64,000 bases of DNA. It comes from Alteromonas profundi (GTDB lineage: Bacteria > Pseudomonadota > Gammaproteobacteria > Enterobacterales > Alteromonadaceae). Positions 53,335-62,343 of the stretch are shown here, piece after piece. Every line of letters begins with the position of its first letter. The stretch's first letter is position 1. Location of the stretch: positions 1 to 64,000 of the forward strand of contig NZ_JAAAWN010000024.1 in assembly GCF_010500865.1 (NCBI RefSeq), given 5' to 3'. Below the pieces are notes generated by a model that was not told the origin of the DNA, did not search any database, and saw only the letters and a list, made by a program, of their open reading frames with translations. A program made the translations under genes and the position numbers.

Positions 53335-53368
53335 GGTGAATTTGACTAATTCTATTGTCAAATTCACC
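53335..53368. repeat. Hairpin sharing a motif with the dusA downstream hairpin
   Basis: ggtgaatttgac is perfectly complementary to gtcaaattcacc across a ten-base loop. With its flank, the left arm reads gggtggtgaatttgacta, close to gggtggtgaaaatcacta at 52537-52554. Confidence 0.6.
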
Positions 53369-53454
53369 AAAATTAGGTTTTGATAGCCGAGTCAATACGC
53401 TACGTATTCATAAAAAATATCAAAAAACCTTGTTAAACCATGCAGTTGCCTTTT

Positions 53455-53470
53455 TGGCATAACGATTGTA
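53455..53470 (+). promoter_or_regulatory. Possible sigma-54 promoter for the psp operon
   Basis: TTGGCATAACGATTGT matches the -24 (GG) and -12 pattern with correct 10-base spacing, except that the last C of TTGC is T. Phage-shock operons in other gammaproteobacteria are driven by sigma-54 and PspF. It lies about 130 bases before pspA. Confidence 0.4.
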
Positions 53471-53598
53471 ACGGTATTAGTAACGACGACAACAAACGTT
53501 AGGCCGATGTAGATTGGTCACAACGATGAACGACTTCCATCATACCTAGCATTTTGATAGGGCTTGACTGGAAACTCACAAAGCAATGGAGAATTACA

Positions 53599-54264
53599 AT
53601 GGGTATGTTTTCACGCATCAACGATATCGTTCAAGCGAACTTAAACGCAATGCTAGATAAAGCGGAAGATCCTGAAAAAATCATTCGTTTAATTATTCAA
53701 GAAATGGAAGAAACGCTGGTAGAAGTGAGAACCGACGCAGCGCGCTTTATTGCACAACAAAAAACGCTAACGCGGGAACGTAATGCCATAGAGAAAAGCA
53801 TTGCAGATTGGCAGTACAAAGCACAGCTAGCAGTAAATAACGATAAAGAATCCCTCGCGAAAGCGGCATTAGTGGAAAAGCAAAAGTATGTTGCCAAGGC
53901 GCAAGCGATTGAAGAGCAACTTAGCCAGTTAACCGACAGCGTGGATAAAATTCAGCAAGATACAGGCCGGTTAAATGAAAAGCTTGTTGAGGCGAAGCAA
54001 AAACAGAAGTCGTTAATAACCAGAAAGCACTCGGCCACCACACGTTTAAAAGTAAAAGCGGTAGACAGTGCAGGCAAGATTGATGACGCCATGATGCGCT
54101 TTGAACACTATGAACAGCGCATTGATTATCTAGAAGCGCAGGTGGATGCATACGATGTAACCGATCAAAAAACGACTTCACTTAGTGATGAGTTTGCGGC
54201 GCTAGAGCAGGATGAATCGATAGACAAAGAACTTGCTGAAATGAAAAAGCAGAGCGTTGCCTAA
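53599..54264 (+). CDS. pspA: Phage shock protein A
   Basis: A 221-residue PspA/IM30-family protein. ATG 53599, with GGAGA upstream, gives MGMFSRINDIVQANLNAMLD, the amphipathic membrane-binding helix of the family. The rest is long coiled coil with EDPEKIIRLIIQEMEE, the usual second conserved segment. It binds stressed inner membrane and, in the family, restrains the activator PspF. It leads a small cluster with pspC and one more membrane protein. No pspF or pspB is present here. Confidence 0.93.
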   Translation: MGMFSRINDIVQANLNAMLDKAEDPEKIIRLIIQEMEETLVEVRTDAARFIAQQKTLTRERNAIEKSIADWQYKAQLAVNNDKESLAKAALVEKQKYVAKAQAIEEQLSQLTDSVDKIQQDTGRLNEKLVEAKQKQKSLITRKHSATTRLKVKAVDSAGKIDDAMMRFEHYEQRIDYLEAQVDAYDVTDQKTTSLSDEFAALEQDESIDKELAEMKKQSVA

Positions 54265-54333
54265 CCGCAATCTTTGCTGCATGGCGCCTTTTCGCCTTAA
54301 TAATGTTCACAAGTGAAAGGATAGGAGACCAAT

Positions 54334-54534
54334 ATGAAAATGCCTTCGCAAAAGAGAATATATCGAGACCTAGATTCCGCCATTATCTCAGGTGTGTGCG
54401 CTGGCGTAGCGCGCTACATGGAAGTGGATACCATTTGGGTTAGAGCGGCAGCTGCGGCGGGCCTCATCTTTATGCCATTTATAGCCCTCGTAGCCTACTT
54501 TGCGGCCGTTATTTTATTGCCTAGGATAGTGTAA
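54334..54534 (+). CDS. pspC: Phage shock protein C-type membrane protein
   Basis: A 66-residue PspC-domain protein. It starts KRIYRDLDSAIISGVCAGVARY, the PspC signature, and has one membrane helix region (about 37-62). E. coli PspC is longer, about 119 residues, so this is a minimal form lacking the periplasmic tail. The stop overlaps the start of the next gene by one base. It follows pspA by about 70 bases. Confidence 0.85.
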   Translation: MKMPSQKRIYRDLDSAIISGVCAGVARYMEVDTIWVRAAAAAGLIFMPFIALVAYFAAVILLPRIV

Positions 54535-54878
54535 TGAAGAATTTTCTTATCGCTGTTGTTATTGCCGTTATTATTGTTAACTGCATAGGTAGCGCGTTAA
54601 GTGGGTTGCTTGATATTCATTTGTATCAAGCGGGCACCAACTTAGCCTCTTGGGAAAGTATGGCTCTGCTGTCGGTTATTGGTGTAGTGATGGTGGTGGT
54701 TGGATTTATTGTTGCGCTAAGTGTGGTTGGAACTATATTACTTGCAGTGGGCGCAGGCTTCTTCGCACTGCTAGCTGTGGGGGTAGGCGCATTTTGGCCT
54801 ATCATTGTGGTGGCACTACTTATTTACGCGTTACGTCGTAAAGGCCCGCGCACTACCACTGCGGATCACGGTGTATAG
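54534..54878 (+). CDS. Small membrane protein of the psp cluster, unrecognised
   Basis: A 114-residue protein with three or four hydrophobic segments (for example AVVIAVIIVNCIGSALSGLL and LLSVIGVVMVVVGFIVALSV) and a basic tail, ALRRKGPRT. It overlaps pspC by one base, so it is coupled to it. I do not recognise the family; it occupies the place of PspB/PspD-like accessory genes in other bacteria but does not resemble PspB. A membrane-stress role is inferred from context. Confidence 0.7.
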   Translation: MKNFLIAVVIAVIIVNCIGSALSGLLDIHLYQAGTNLASWESMALLSVIGVVMVVVGFIVALSVVGTILLAVGAGFFALLAVGVGAFWPIIVVALLIYALRRKGPRTTTADHGV

Positions 54879-54982
54879 TGACAATAAGCGTAGTAAAGTT
54901 GTAGTGATTAGGTGAAAAATGGTGATATACCAATAATCATCATAAAGGTACGATAAGTTTGTAGTAACATCGCTTATTAAAT

Positions 54983-55004
54983 AAAGCCGGTCGTCTCCGG
55001 CTTT
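54983..55004 (+). terminator. Weak hairpin after the psp cluster
   Basis: aaagccgg pairs with ccggcttt around a six-base loop. A T run is absent, so termination is uncertain. Confidence 0.4.
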
Positions 55005-55034
55005 ACGTCATTGGAAAGGAAGGTTGGCATAAGT

Positions 55035-56027
55035 ATGAGAGAATCGATAACCACAAAACGGGTAGCCGCTATTGTCGTCATTTTATTTTTAGTCTTCTGG
55101 CTTATAGGTTGGTATTGGAGCATAGCGCCAGACACTTATGACGTTAAGAAGCGGGTTGCGCAACAGTCCTCCGTCGCCCAGCCTGAAGCCATCGCAGGCT
55201 ATACGTTAACTACAACTATGATTGATGTATCTGAAACTTTACTTGATAAACCAGGTGGTTACCTTTCCAACGATGTGATGCCTCCGGGCGTGTTTCTCGA
55301 CAATATGCCGGCGTTCGAGTTTGGCGCATTGGAAATGATACGAGATTTAGCATTGTCTATGCGTAAAGACTTCAGTCGTTCACAGTCCCAGTCACTAGAG
55401 AATACCTATTTAACTAAGGCGCACCCTAAATTTAATATGGATAATCGTAGCTGGATGTTTCCATCATCAGAGGCGAGCTATCGCGATGGTATCGAGTTAT
55501 TAAAGCAATACCGTGATGAGTTGGGCAATCCCCAAAATTCTGATAGCCAGTTTTATGCCCGTGCAGATAATTTAAGAGAGTGGCTAAAGCAGGTAGAAAA
55601 ACGTTTGGGTAGTTACTCCCAACGTTTAAGTGCCAGTGTAACTTCATCGCGGGTAAATACAGATTTAGCCGGCGATGTAAAAGGCAAGCAGTCTACACCT
55701 GTGGGTCCCCAGCGTATGGTCAAAACAAGTTGGTGGAAACTCGATAATAATTTTTATGAAGCACGAGGCGCAACATGGGCTTTGCTGCATTTTTTAAAGG
55801 CCGCTGAAGTTGAATTTGCTGACGTGCTTGAAGATAAGAATGCATTAGTTAGTTTGCAGCAAATAATTCGAGAGCTAGAAGCGACTCAGCAAACCGTTTA
55901 CAGTCCAATGATTCTAAATGGCGGTGGTTTTGGTATACTCGCTAATCATTCGCTAGTAATGGCAAACTATATTTCTCGCGCTAATGCCGCATTAATCGAA
56001 CTTTCTGAAATACTTAATCAAGGATAA
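55035..56027 (+). CDS. DUF2333-family inner membrane protein
   Basis: A protein of about 330 residues with one N-terminal membrane helix (VAAIVVILFLVFWLIGWYWS) and a large, mostly helical periplasmic part. DVSETLLDKPGGYLSNDVMPPG and MPAFEFGALEMIRDLALSMR are recognisable DUF2333 segments. ATG 55035 is used; TTG 55011 is an upstream alternative. Function is unknown. It ends three bases before the barrel protein gene, so the two form an operon. Confidence 0.82.
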   Translation: MRESITTKRVAAIVVILFLVFWLIGWYWSIAPDTYDVKKRVAQQSSVAQPEAIAGYTLTTTMIDVSETLLDKPGGYLSNDVMPPGVFLDNMPAFEFGALEMIRDLALSMRKDFSRSQSQSLENTYLTKAHPKFNMDNRSWMFPSSEASYRDGIELLKQYRDELGNPQNSDSQFYARADNLREWLKQVEKRLGSYSQRLSASVTSSRVNTDLAGDVKGKQSTPVGPQRMVKTSWWKLDNNFYEARGATWALLHFLKAAEVEFADVLEDKNALVSLQQIIRELEATQQTVYSPMILNGGGFGILANHSLVMANYISRANAALIELSEILNQG

Positions 56028-56030
56028 TCC

Positions 56031-56786
56031 ATGAAAAAGGGCCTTCTCGCAGCTGCCTTAGGCTGCGCATTGTTTTCGGTAACAACACAAGCAGACACAA
56101 TCGCAGGGGTTTACGCCGGTGCACAGGCGTGGCAAACAGATACAACGGGTGGCTTTGCTGATAGTTCTTCTACCGCTAATTTTAATTTCGATGATGAAAC
56201 AAATTCGTCGCTATACATTGCCTTCGAGCACCCCGTTCCACTTGTGCCTAATGTAAAAGTGGTTCACACCACGCTTGATAACAATGGTACCACAACGCTA
56301 GATTCGAGCTTTAGCTTTGACGGCGAGCTTTATACCGCAAACAGTGAAGTTAATACCATCACTGAACTTGAAGCTACCGACTTAATTCTTTATTACGAGT
56401 TATTCGATAATGATCTAGTAAGTTTTGATGTGGGCCTGAATGCTAAATATATTGACGGTGCGTTTTATGTAGAAGACACCGCAAGTGACACCCAAAGTTC
56501 GGGAGAGTTTTCTGGTGTGATACCTATGGTGTATTCGAAAGTTCAGGTTGGTTTGCCCTTCACTGGATTAGCAGCCTACGCTGAAGGCAGCTATTTGTCT
56601 TTTGATGACCACGAACTTAGTGACTATCAAGTTGCCGTAACTTATTCATTTATTGAAAGTATTGCAGTAGATATGACGGTGCAATTAGGCTACAGAAATG
56701 TAACGGTAGATATTGAAGATATCGATGATGTGTATGCAGATATGGAATTTGATGGTGTATTTGCGGGCCTAGAACTTCATTTTTAG
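56031..56786 (+). CDS. Outer-membrane beta-barrel protein (TIGR04219-like)
   Basis: A 251-residue exported protein. The signal peptide, MKKGLLAAALGCALFSVTT, ends at QADT, and the mature part shows alternating hydrophobic strands of a small outer-membrane barrel, ending in a C-terminal Phe (LELHF). It fits the TIGR04219 group, in which AGVYAGAQAWQ-like openings are common. Function is unknown. It is co-transcribed with the DUF2333 gene. Confidence 0.8.
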   Translation: MKKGLLAAALGCALFSVTTQADTIAGVYAGAQAWQTDTTGGFADSSSTANFNFDDETNSSLYIAFEHPVPLVPNVKVVHTTLDNNGTTTLDSSFSFDGELYTANSEVNTITELEATDLILYYELFDNDLVSFDVGLNAKYIDGAFYVEDTASDTQSSGEFSGVIPMVYSKVQVGLPFTGLAAYAEGSYLSFDDHELSDYQVAVTYSFIESIAVDMTVQLGYRNVTVDIEDIDDVYADMEFDGVFAGLELHF

Positions 56787-56830
56787 GCGCTAGATTAACG
56801 CGATACCCATAGCATAAGTGGTATAAATAA

Positions 56831-56867
56831 AGGCACGTTTTTGCGCTAGAAAACGTGCTTTTTTTGT
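56831..56867 (+). terminator. Rho-independent terminator
   Basis: A stem formed by aggcacgttttt and aaacgtgctt encloses an eight-base loop, followed by seven or more T. It ends the DUF2333/barrel operon. Confidence 0.8.
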
Positions 56868-56976
56868 TTTCTTTATTTTCTTAATCACTTTAGGTAATAA
56901 AAAAGTTTCATTTATTCTTTTCTCTTCTTCTCTAAAGCCGTTAGCCTTGTGCCCATCAAATAAAGGCTAATGAATT

Positions 56977-58800
56977 ATGTCACAGAAACCGAACCAACAA
57001 TCCGCCCCTGGCGCAATATTAAATGATCAGCAGTGGAACGCGATAACGCAAGCAATGGCTGGGTTAAATCGTGATCAACTTACCTGGGTAAGTGGCTATG
57101 CTGCCGGTATGGCTGCGGCGCAAAGTGGTGCCGTGGCATCAAGCGCGGGCGCAAATGCCGTGTCGTCTGCCCCCGCACCTACGTTAACTATTTTATACGG
57201 TTCGCAAACCGGGAATGCGAAAGGTTTAGCGCAACAGTTTCAAGCTAAAGCGGAAGAGGCTGGATATAACAGCAAATTAGTTAGCATGGCTGACTACAAA
57301 CCGCGCCAGCTTAAGTCAGAAACACATGTGGCGCTCTTTGTCAGTACGCATGGCGAAGGCGATGCACCTGATGATGCTATTGAGCTGCATGAGTTTGTGG
57401 CGGGTAAAAAAGCCCCTAAACTTAATAACACCAAGTATGCCGTAATGGGGTTAGGTGATAGTAGCTATGAGTTTTTCTGTCAAACCGGTAAAGACTTCGA
57501 TGCAAGTCTGGCTAAGTTAGGTGCAACGTCAATCATTGAGCGTGCCGACTTAGATGTTGACTACGATGCCGATGCGCAGACGTGGATAGATAAGCTTATA
57601 GATGCACTAAAAGAAGACTTAACAGCGAAAGCGCCCGTAGCTGTAACGGCCCAAACTGGGTCTGCAGTACAAGGCGCGCCCACGCAAAGCTATACAAAAA
57701 AGGCTCCCTATACGGCCACGTTGCTTGAATCGCAAAAAATTACTGGCCGCGATTCAGTAAAAGATATACGTCATATCGAAATTAGCTTAGAAGGCTCAGG
57801 TATAACTTATCAAGCGGGTGATGCGTTAGGTGTATGGTTTAAAAACGCAGCGGGCCTAGTGCAAGAATTTATTTCTCTGCTTTCATTAAACGCTGATGCT
57901 GAAGTTACGATAGGGGATAGTCAGTTCACTTTGGCAGAAGCCTTAAGTAGTAAGCTCGAGCTTACCCTAAGCTACCCTAATTTTATTAAAGCCTATCAAA
58001 GTGCAACAGGGTCTGAGTCGTTGGCGACGTTAATGGAAGACAAGGCGCAGCTACGCACGTATATGGCCGAGCGCCAGCTAATAGATATCGTTCGTGACCA
58101 CCCAGGCAAGCTAACGGAACAACAGCTGGTTGACGCACTACGCCCGCTTACGCCGCGTTTATATTCTATCGCTTCTAGCCAATCAGAAGTAGAAGAGGAA
58201 GTGCACCTTACCGTAGCGCACGTAGATTATGAGGCCTTCGGTCACCGCCATCAGGGTGGAGCGTCAGGCTTTTTGTGCGAGTATTTAGAAGAAAATGGCG
58301 AGGTTGAAGTTTTTATTGAGCCGAACGACAACTTCCGTCTACCAGAAAGCCCTGATACGCCGGTTATTATGGTAGGGCCGGGTACCGGCATAGCGCCATT
58401 CCGTGCCTTTATGCAAGAACGCGACGCACAGGACGCAGAGGGGAAAAATTGGTTGTTCTTTGGTAATCCACATTTCACCCAAGATTTCTTATATCAAGTG
58501 GAATGGCAAGGCTACGTTAAAAGCGGTTTATTAGACAAAATTACGCTGGCGTTTTCTCGTGATCAACAAGAGAAAGTGTACGTACAACATCGTCTATTAG
58601 AACACGGCAAAGACGTTTACCAATGGTTGGAAGACGGCGCACACTTCTACGTGTGTGGAGACGCGACCCATATGGCAAAAGATGTGGAAAATGCACTTAT
58701 TAGTATTGTGCAAGAACACGGCAATAAATCAGAGGCTGACGCAAAAGCCTATATCGTAACGTTACGTAAAGCTAAACGTTATCAGAAGGATGTCTATTAA
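56977..58800 (+). CDS. cysJ: Sulfite reductase flavoprotein subunit
   Basis: A 607-residue CysJ. The FMN-binding flavodoxin domain (about 70-210) contains [16 protein letters not shown] and [11 protein letters not shown]. The ferredoxin-reductase part (about 245-607) carries [20 protein letters not shown] for FAD and [18 protein letters not shown] for NADPH, and ends in KRYQKDVY. It passes electrons from NADPH to the CysI haemoprotein. Its stop codon overlaps the cysI start (TAATG). Confidence 0.96.
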   Translation: MSQKPNQQSAPGAILNDQQWNAITQAMAGLNRDQLTWVSGYAAGMAAAQSGAVASSAGANAVSSAPAPTLTILYGSQTGNAKGLAQQFQAKAEEAGYNSKLVSMADYKPRQLKSETHVALFVSTHGEGDAPDDAIELHEFVAGKKAPKLNNTKYAVMGLGDSSYEFFCQTGKDFDASLAKLGATSIIERADLDVDYDADAQTWIDKLIDALKEDLTAKAPVAVTAQTGSAVQGAPTQSYTKKAPYTATLLESQKITGRDSVKDIRHIEISLEGSGITYQAGDALGVWFKNAAGLVQEFISLLSLNADAEVTIGDSQFTLAEALSSKLELTLSYPNFIKAYQSATGSESLATLMEDKAQLRTYMAERQLIDIVRDHPGKLTEQQLVDALRPLTPRLYSIASSQSEVEEEVHLTVAHVDYEAFGHRHQGGASGFLCEYLEENGEVEVFIEPNDNFRLPESPDTPVIMVGPGTGIAPFRAFMQERDAQDAEGKNWLFFGNPHFTQDFLYQVEWQGYVKSGLLDKITLAFSRDQQEKVYVQHRLLEHGKDVYQWLEDGAHFYVCGDATHMAKDVENALISIVQEHGNKSEADAKAYIVTLRKAKRYQKDVY

Positions 58801-60518
58801 TGAGCAATGAAAAATCACCATTTATCGTTGAGGGCAAGCTTGCTGACAACGAGCGCTTAAAGCGTGAGAGTAACAATTTACGCGGCACCATTGAGGCAGA
58901 CCTAAAAGATGACCTTACAGGTGGCTTTACCGCCGATAATTTTCAGCTTATTCGTTTCCACGGTATGTATCAGCAGGATGACCGCGATATACGCGCAGAA
59001 CGTAGTAAGCAAAAATTAGAACCGTTACACAATGTAATGCTAAGAGCACGTTTACCCGGCGGCATCATCCAACCTTCACAGTGGTTGGCTATCGATGAGT
59101 TTGCAGAGCAGCACACGCTCTATGGCAGTATTCGTCTAACCACCCGTCAAACCTTCCAGTTTCACGGGGTGCTAAAGCCGAACATAAAGATGATGCACCA
59201 AACCCTAAATAAGGTAGGTATCGACTCTATTGCCACAGCTGGAGACGTTAACCGTAACGTACTTTGTACTTCAAATCCTGTGGAATCTGAGCTACATATT
59301 GAAGCGTATGAATGGGCTAAGAAGATAAGTGAGCACTTACTTCCCAAAACTCGTGCGTATGCCGAGATTTGGTTAGATGGCGAAAAAGTAGAAACCACTG
59401 AGAAACCAGTGGAACCAATTTTAGGGGATAATTATCTGCCGCGTAAGTTTAAAACTACGGTAGTTATTCCCCCGCAAAATGATGTTGATGTGCATGCCAA
59501 TGATCTAAATTTTGTGGCAATAGCGCAAGACGGCAAGCTGGTTGGCTTTAATGTGCTGGTAGGCGGTGGTTTAGCTATGACCCATGGCGATCATAGCACC
59601 TACCCCCGCAAGGCCAGCGATTTCGGTTTTATTCCTCTAAAGGATACCTTAGCTGTGGCGGCGGCAGTGGTTACCACTCAACGCGACTGGGGAAACCGTG
59701 TTAACCGTAAAAACGCGAAAACAAAATATACCCTAGAGCGTGTGGGTGTAGATAACTTTAAAGCTGAAGTAGAAAAACGTGCGGGCGTGCAGTTTGAAGA
59801 AAGCCGACCTTACGAATTTACCGGCCGTGGCGATCGTTTTGGATGGGTTGAGGGCGTTGATGGTAAGTATCATTTAACGGTATTTATTGAAAATGGTCGC
59901 ATTCTCGATTATCCAGGTAAAACCCTTAAAACGGGGTGCGCTGAAATTGCGAAGATACACAAAGGCGATTTCCGTTTAACCGCAAATCAAAATTTGATCA
60001 TCGCCGGTGTAGCTGAAGAAGAAAAAGCGCACATTGAATCGCTCGCCCGTGAGCATGGCCTAATAGCGCCAGAGGTGTCTAACCAACGGCTAGACTCTAT
60101 GGCCTGCGTTTCGCTACCTACATGCCCACTTGCAATGGCTGAGGCAGAACGTTATCTCCCTGATGCTGTTACCGAGCTTGAAGGACTATTGGTTAAACAT
60201 GGCCTAGCTGATGACAGTATTATTTTCCGCGTTACCGGATGTCCAAATGGATGCGGGCGCGCCATGCTCGCTGAAGTTGGATTAGTAGGTAAAGGACCAG
60301 GGAAGTACAACCTTCATTTAGGCGGCGATCGAGAAGGTACGCGTATCCCTAGAATGTATCGCGAAAACATCAGCGACCAAGAGATTATGCGCGAATTGGA
60401 TAGTCTGATCGGTCGGTGGGCAAAAGAGCGTAATGATAAAGAAGCATTTGGCGACTTTGTTATACGCAAAGAAATAGTTGCACCTGTGATTGACTCGGCA
60501 AGAGATTTTTATGACTAA
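58800..60518 (+). CDS. cysI: Sulfite reductase haemoprotein subunit
   Basis: A 572-residue CysI. The four cysteines that bind the 4Fe-4S cluster and sirohaem are present: C436 and C442 in CVSLPTC, and C481 and C485 in [18 protein letters not shown] and GDVNRNVLC are the usual sirohaem-side segments. It reduces sulfite to sulfide with six electrons from CysJ. The last eight bases overlap cysH. Confidence 0.96.
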   Translation: MSNEKSPFIVEGKLADNERLKRESNNLRGTIEADLKDDLTGGFTADNFQLIRFHGMYQQDDRDIRAERSKQKLEPLHNVMLRARLPGGIIQPSQWLAIDEFAEQHTLYGSIRLTTRQTFQFHGVLKPNIKMMHQTLNKVGIDSIATAGDVNRNVLCTSNPVESELHIEAYEWAKKISEHLLPKTRAYAEIWLDGEKVETTEKPVEPILGDNYLPRKFKTTVVIPPQNDVDVHANDLNFVAIAQDGKLVGFNVLVGGGLAMTHGDHSTYPRKASDFGFIPLKDTLAVAAAVVTTQRDWGNRVNRKNAKTKYTLERVGVDNFKAEVEKRAGVQFEESRPYEFTGRGDRFGWVEGVDGKYHLTVFIENGRILDYPGKTLKTGCAEIAKIHKGDFRLTANQNLIIAGVAEEEKAHIESLAREHGLIAPEVSNQRLDSMACVSLPTCPLAMAEAERYLPDAVTELEGLLVKHGLADDSIIFRVTGCPNGCGRAMLAEVGLVGKGPGKYNLHLGGDREGTRIPRMYRENISDQEIMRELDSLIGRWAKERNDKEAFGDFVIRKEIVAPVIDSARDFYD

Positions 60519-61257
60519 TTCAACACTAAGCGACATTCAGCCGCTGACGTTAGATATTAGCAAGGACGAACTTGCTACTATTAACGAAGCGTTGGAAGAC
60601 ATGGATGCTCAAGCTCGCGTAGCTTGGGCTCTGGAGAACTTACCCGGTAACCATATTGTTTCTTCTAGCTTCGGTGCACAGTCTGCTGTGATGCTGCATA
60701 TGTTGACGCGTGCGAAAGCAGATATTCCTGTGGTACTGACTGATACTGGTTATCTGTTTCCTGAAACCTATAAGTTTATTGATACGCTTACAAACGCGCT
60801 GCAGTTAAACTTGCATGTTTATAGCGCCAATATGTCTGCCGCATGGCAAGAAGCACGATTTGGGCGCTTATGGGAACAAGGTATCGAAGGGATCGAACAA
60901 TATAACCAAATGAACAAAGTAGAACCTATGCAACGTGCGCTAAACGCGCTTGATGCAGGGACATGGTTTGCTGGCTTACGGCGAAGTCAGTCTGATAGCC
61001 GAGGCAAGTTGCCTGTACTCCAGAAGGTTGGTAAGCAATTTAAACTTTACCCCATAATTGATTGGAGTAACAAAGATTTGCATTACTACCTTAAAGAGCA
61101 TGAGCTGCCGTACCATCCCCTTTGGGAGCAAGGCTATGTTTCTATTGGTGATTGGCACACCACGCAGTCACTTCAAGAAGGCATGAGCGAACAAGACACC
61201 CGCTTCTTTGGGCTCAAACGCGAGTGTGGGTTACACGAATTTGGTGACGGCATTTAA
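60511..61257 (+). CDS. cysH: Phosphoadenosine phosphosulfate reductase
   Basis: A 248-residue CysH. ATG 60511 is used because it overlaps the end of cysI and follows an AGAGA site; a longer frame would start within cys[15 protein letters not shown] is the nucleotide-binding loop and ECGLH (C239) is the catalytic motif. It lacks the paired Cys-Cys motifs of iron-sulfur APS reductases, so it should use PAPS and thioredoxin. The order cysJ-cysI-cysH is that of E. coli. Confidence 0.95.
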   Translation: MTNSTLSDIQPLTLDISKDELATINEALEDMDAQARVAWALENLPGNHIVSSSFGAQSAVMLHMLTRAKADIPVVLTDTGYLFPETYKFIDTLTNALQLNLHVYSANMSAAWQEARFGRLWEQGIEGIEQYNQMNKVEPMQRALNALDAGTWFAGLRRSQSDSRGKLPVLQKVGKQFKLYPIIDWSNKDLHYYLKEHELPYHPLWEQGYVSIGDWHTTQSLQEGMSEQDTRFFGLKRECGLHEFGDGI

Positions 61258-61301
61258 GCTGCCTGTGTGGCTTAAATAGCCGGTACACCGTAGCGGCGTG
61301 A

Positions 61302-62201
61302 TCACTTGATGATAAAGGCTTCGCTAAGTACGCTTTTTAGCAACTTGGTGTAAGCCTGGTTTTCATGCCGGGAAACTAGCTTATAAAGCTCACTACCTAC
61401 GGCGGTAAACTTATAATAAACCAAAGCTACGCCGGTGGTTTTACTCTCTAATTGCAAATTTTCATTGCCACAGCGCCAACTCGATTGTTGCCCCTCAGTA
61501 TATTCTCCGCTTTCAATCTCACTGGCATATATTAATTTCATATCTTGAAGGGCCAAAAGATCTGGATATGAAAGCCCCACTGAGGCAAGATTAATTTGTT
61601 CCGGTACTGGCCGACGAAGAAAGGAAAATAGCCCCTTTCGGCGATGAAAGCCCACTAATATGCGGGGGACTTTATCGTTGTTTCGACGACTGGCAATGCT
61701 CACTGCTTTTGCAAACACCTTAGCATCGCGGTGGGTTAGCGACTTTAATAGTTGCAAACTTCTGAGCGAAAAACTACCGGGTCTGCTTATTTCAACTGCA
61801 AAAATTTTACCCCATAGTTCCTGCATTGCTGGGCTGTAAATTTCTTCCGCTAACGAACTAAAAGCAAAAAACCAATCGGGGTCTACATTATCGCCGTCCG
61901 ATTCGGTGATTGACACATTTAGTGCTATATTTAACACTGCTTTGAGGTTAGATGCTTTTTGCAACTCTAAAATCTGTTTTCTTCGCGCCAGCGCTTGCTT
62001 CTCTCGCTGAGGGTCAGGCGAAGACATTGAGGGGGAAATCCCCACCCGAGAAAACCACGACAGTATTTTTTGCTGATGCGTCGCCGCGGCGGTTTTATTC
62101 TCAGTGTTATCCTGTGCTTTGCTTTGTTTAACCGGGTCGCTTTCATTTATTTTTTGCGGCTGATTAGTGGGGGGCACGTACGGATCAGGAGTGATTTTCA
62201 T
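61302..62201 (-). CDS. TIGR03899-like protein
   Basis: A 299-residue protein of the TIGR03899-type group, which is found in Vibrio and Alteromonas relatives. A variable, polar N-terminus (about 1-65) precedes a conserved core with QREKQALARRKQILELQKAS and DPDWFFAFSSLAEEIYSPAM. LWGKIFAVEISRPGSFSLRS follows. No signal peptide or membrane helix is visible and function is unknown. It converges on cysH and is divergent from the terminal response regulator gene. Confidence 0.75.
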   Translation of the reverse strand: MKITPDPYVPPTNQPQKINESDPVKQSKAQDNTENKTAAATHQQKILSWFSRVGISPSMSSPDPQREKQALARRKQILELQKASNLKAVLNIALNVSITESDGDNVDPDWFFAFSSLAEEIYSPAMQELWGKIFAVEISRPGSFSLRSLQLLKSLTHRDAKVFAKAVSIASRRNNDKVPRILVGFHRRKGLFSFLRRPVPEQINLASVGLSYPDLLALQDMKLIYASEIESGEYTEGQQSSWRCGNENLQLESKTTGVALVYYKFTAVGSELYKLVSRHENQAYTKLLKSVLSEAFIIK

Positions 62202-62343
62202 AAGTTATATACTCAAAGCAGAGTAATGTACTACCAAAGGATAAATACTATTGCATTCGCGACTTCATTAATCAATAGTATGGTTTAAGCAGCACTTTGC
62301 AAGGTATCAGCAGAGTAAATGGGTAATAAGGGTATAAGCAGTT

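Larger units (their letters stand above)
53098..53598. other. Long intergenic region upstream of pspA
   Basis: About 500 bases with no credible gene. It contains a 12-bp perfect hairpin at 53335-53368 (ggtgaatttgac/gtcaaattcacc) and a candidate sigma-54 promoter at 53455-53470. The rest shows nothing I can assign. Confidence 0.55.

Noticed and set aside
61252-61277. Hairpin atttaagc/gcttaaat after cysH as a terminator
   Set aside because: Its stem includes the cysH stop codon and no T run follows, so support is too weak.
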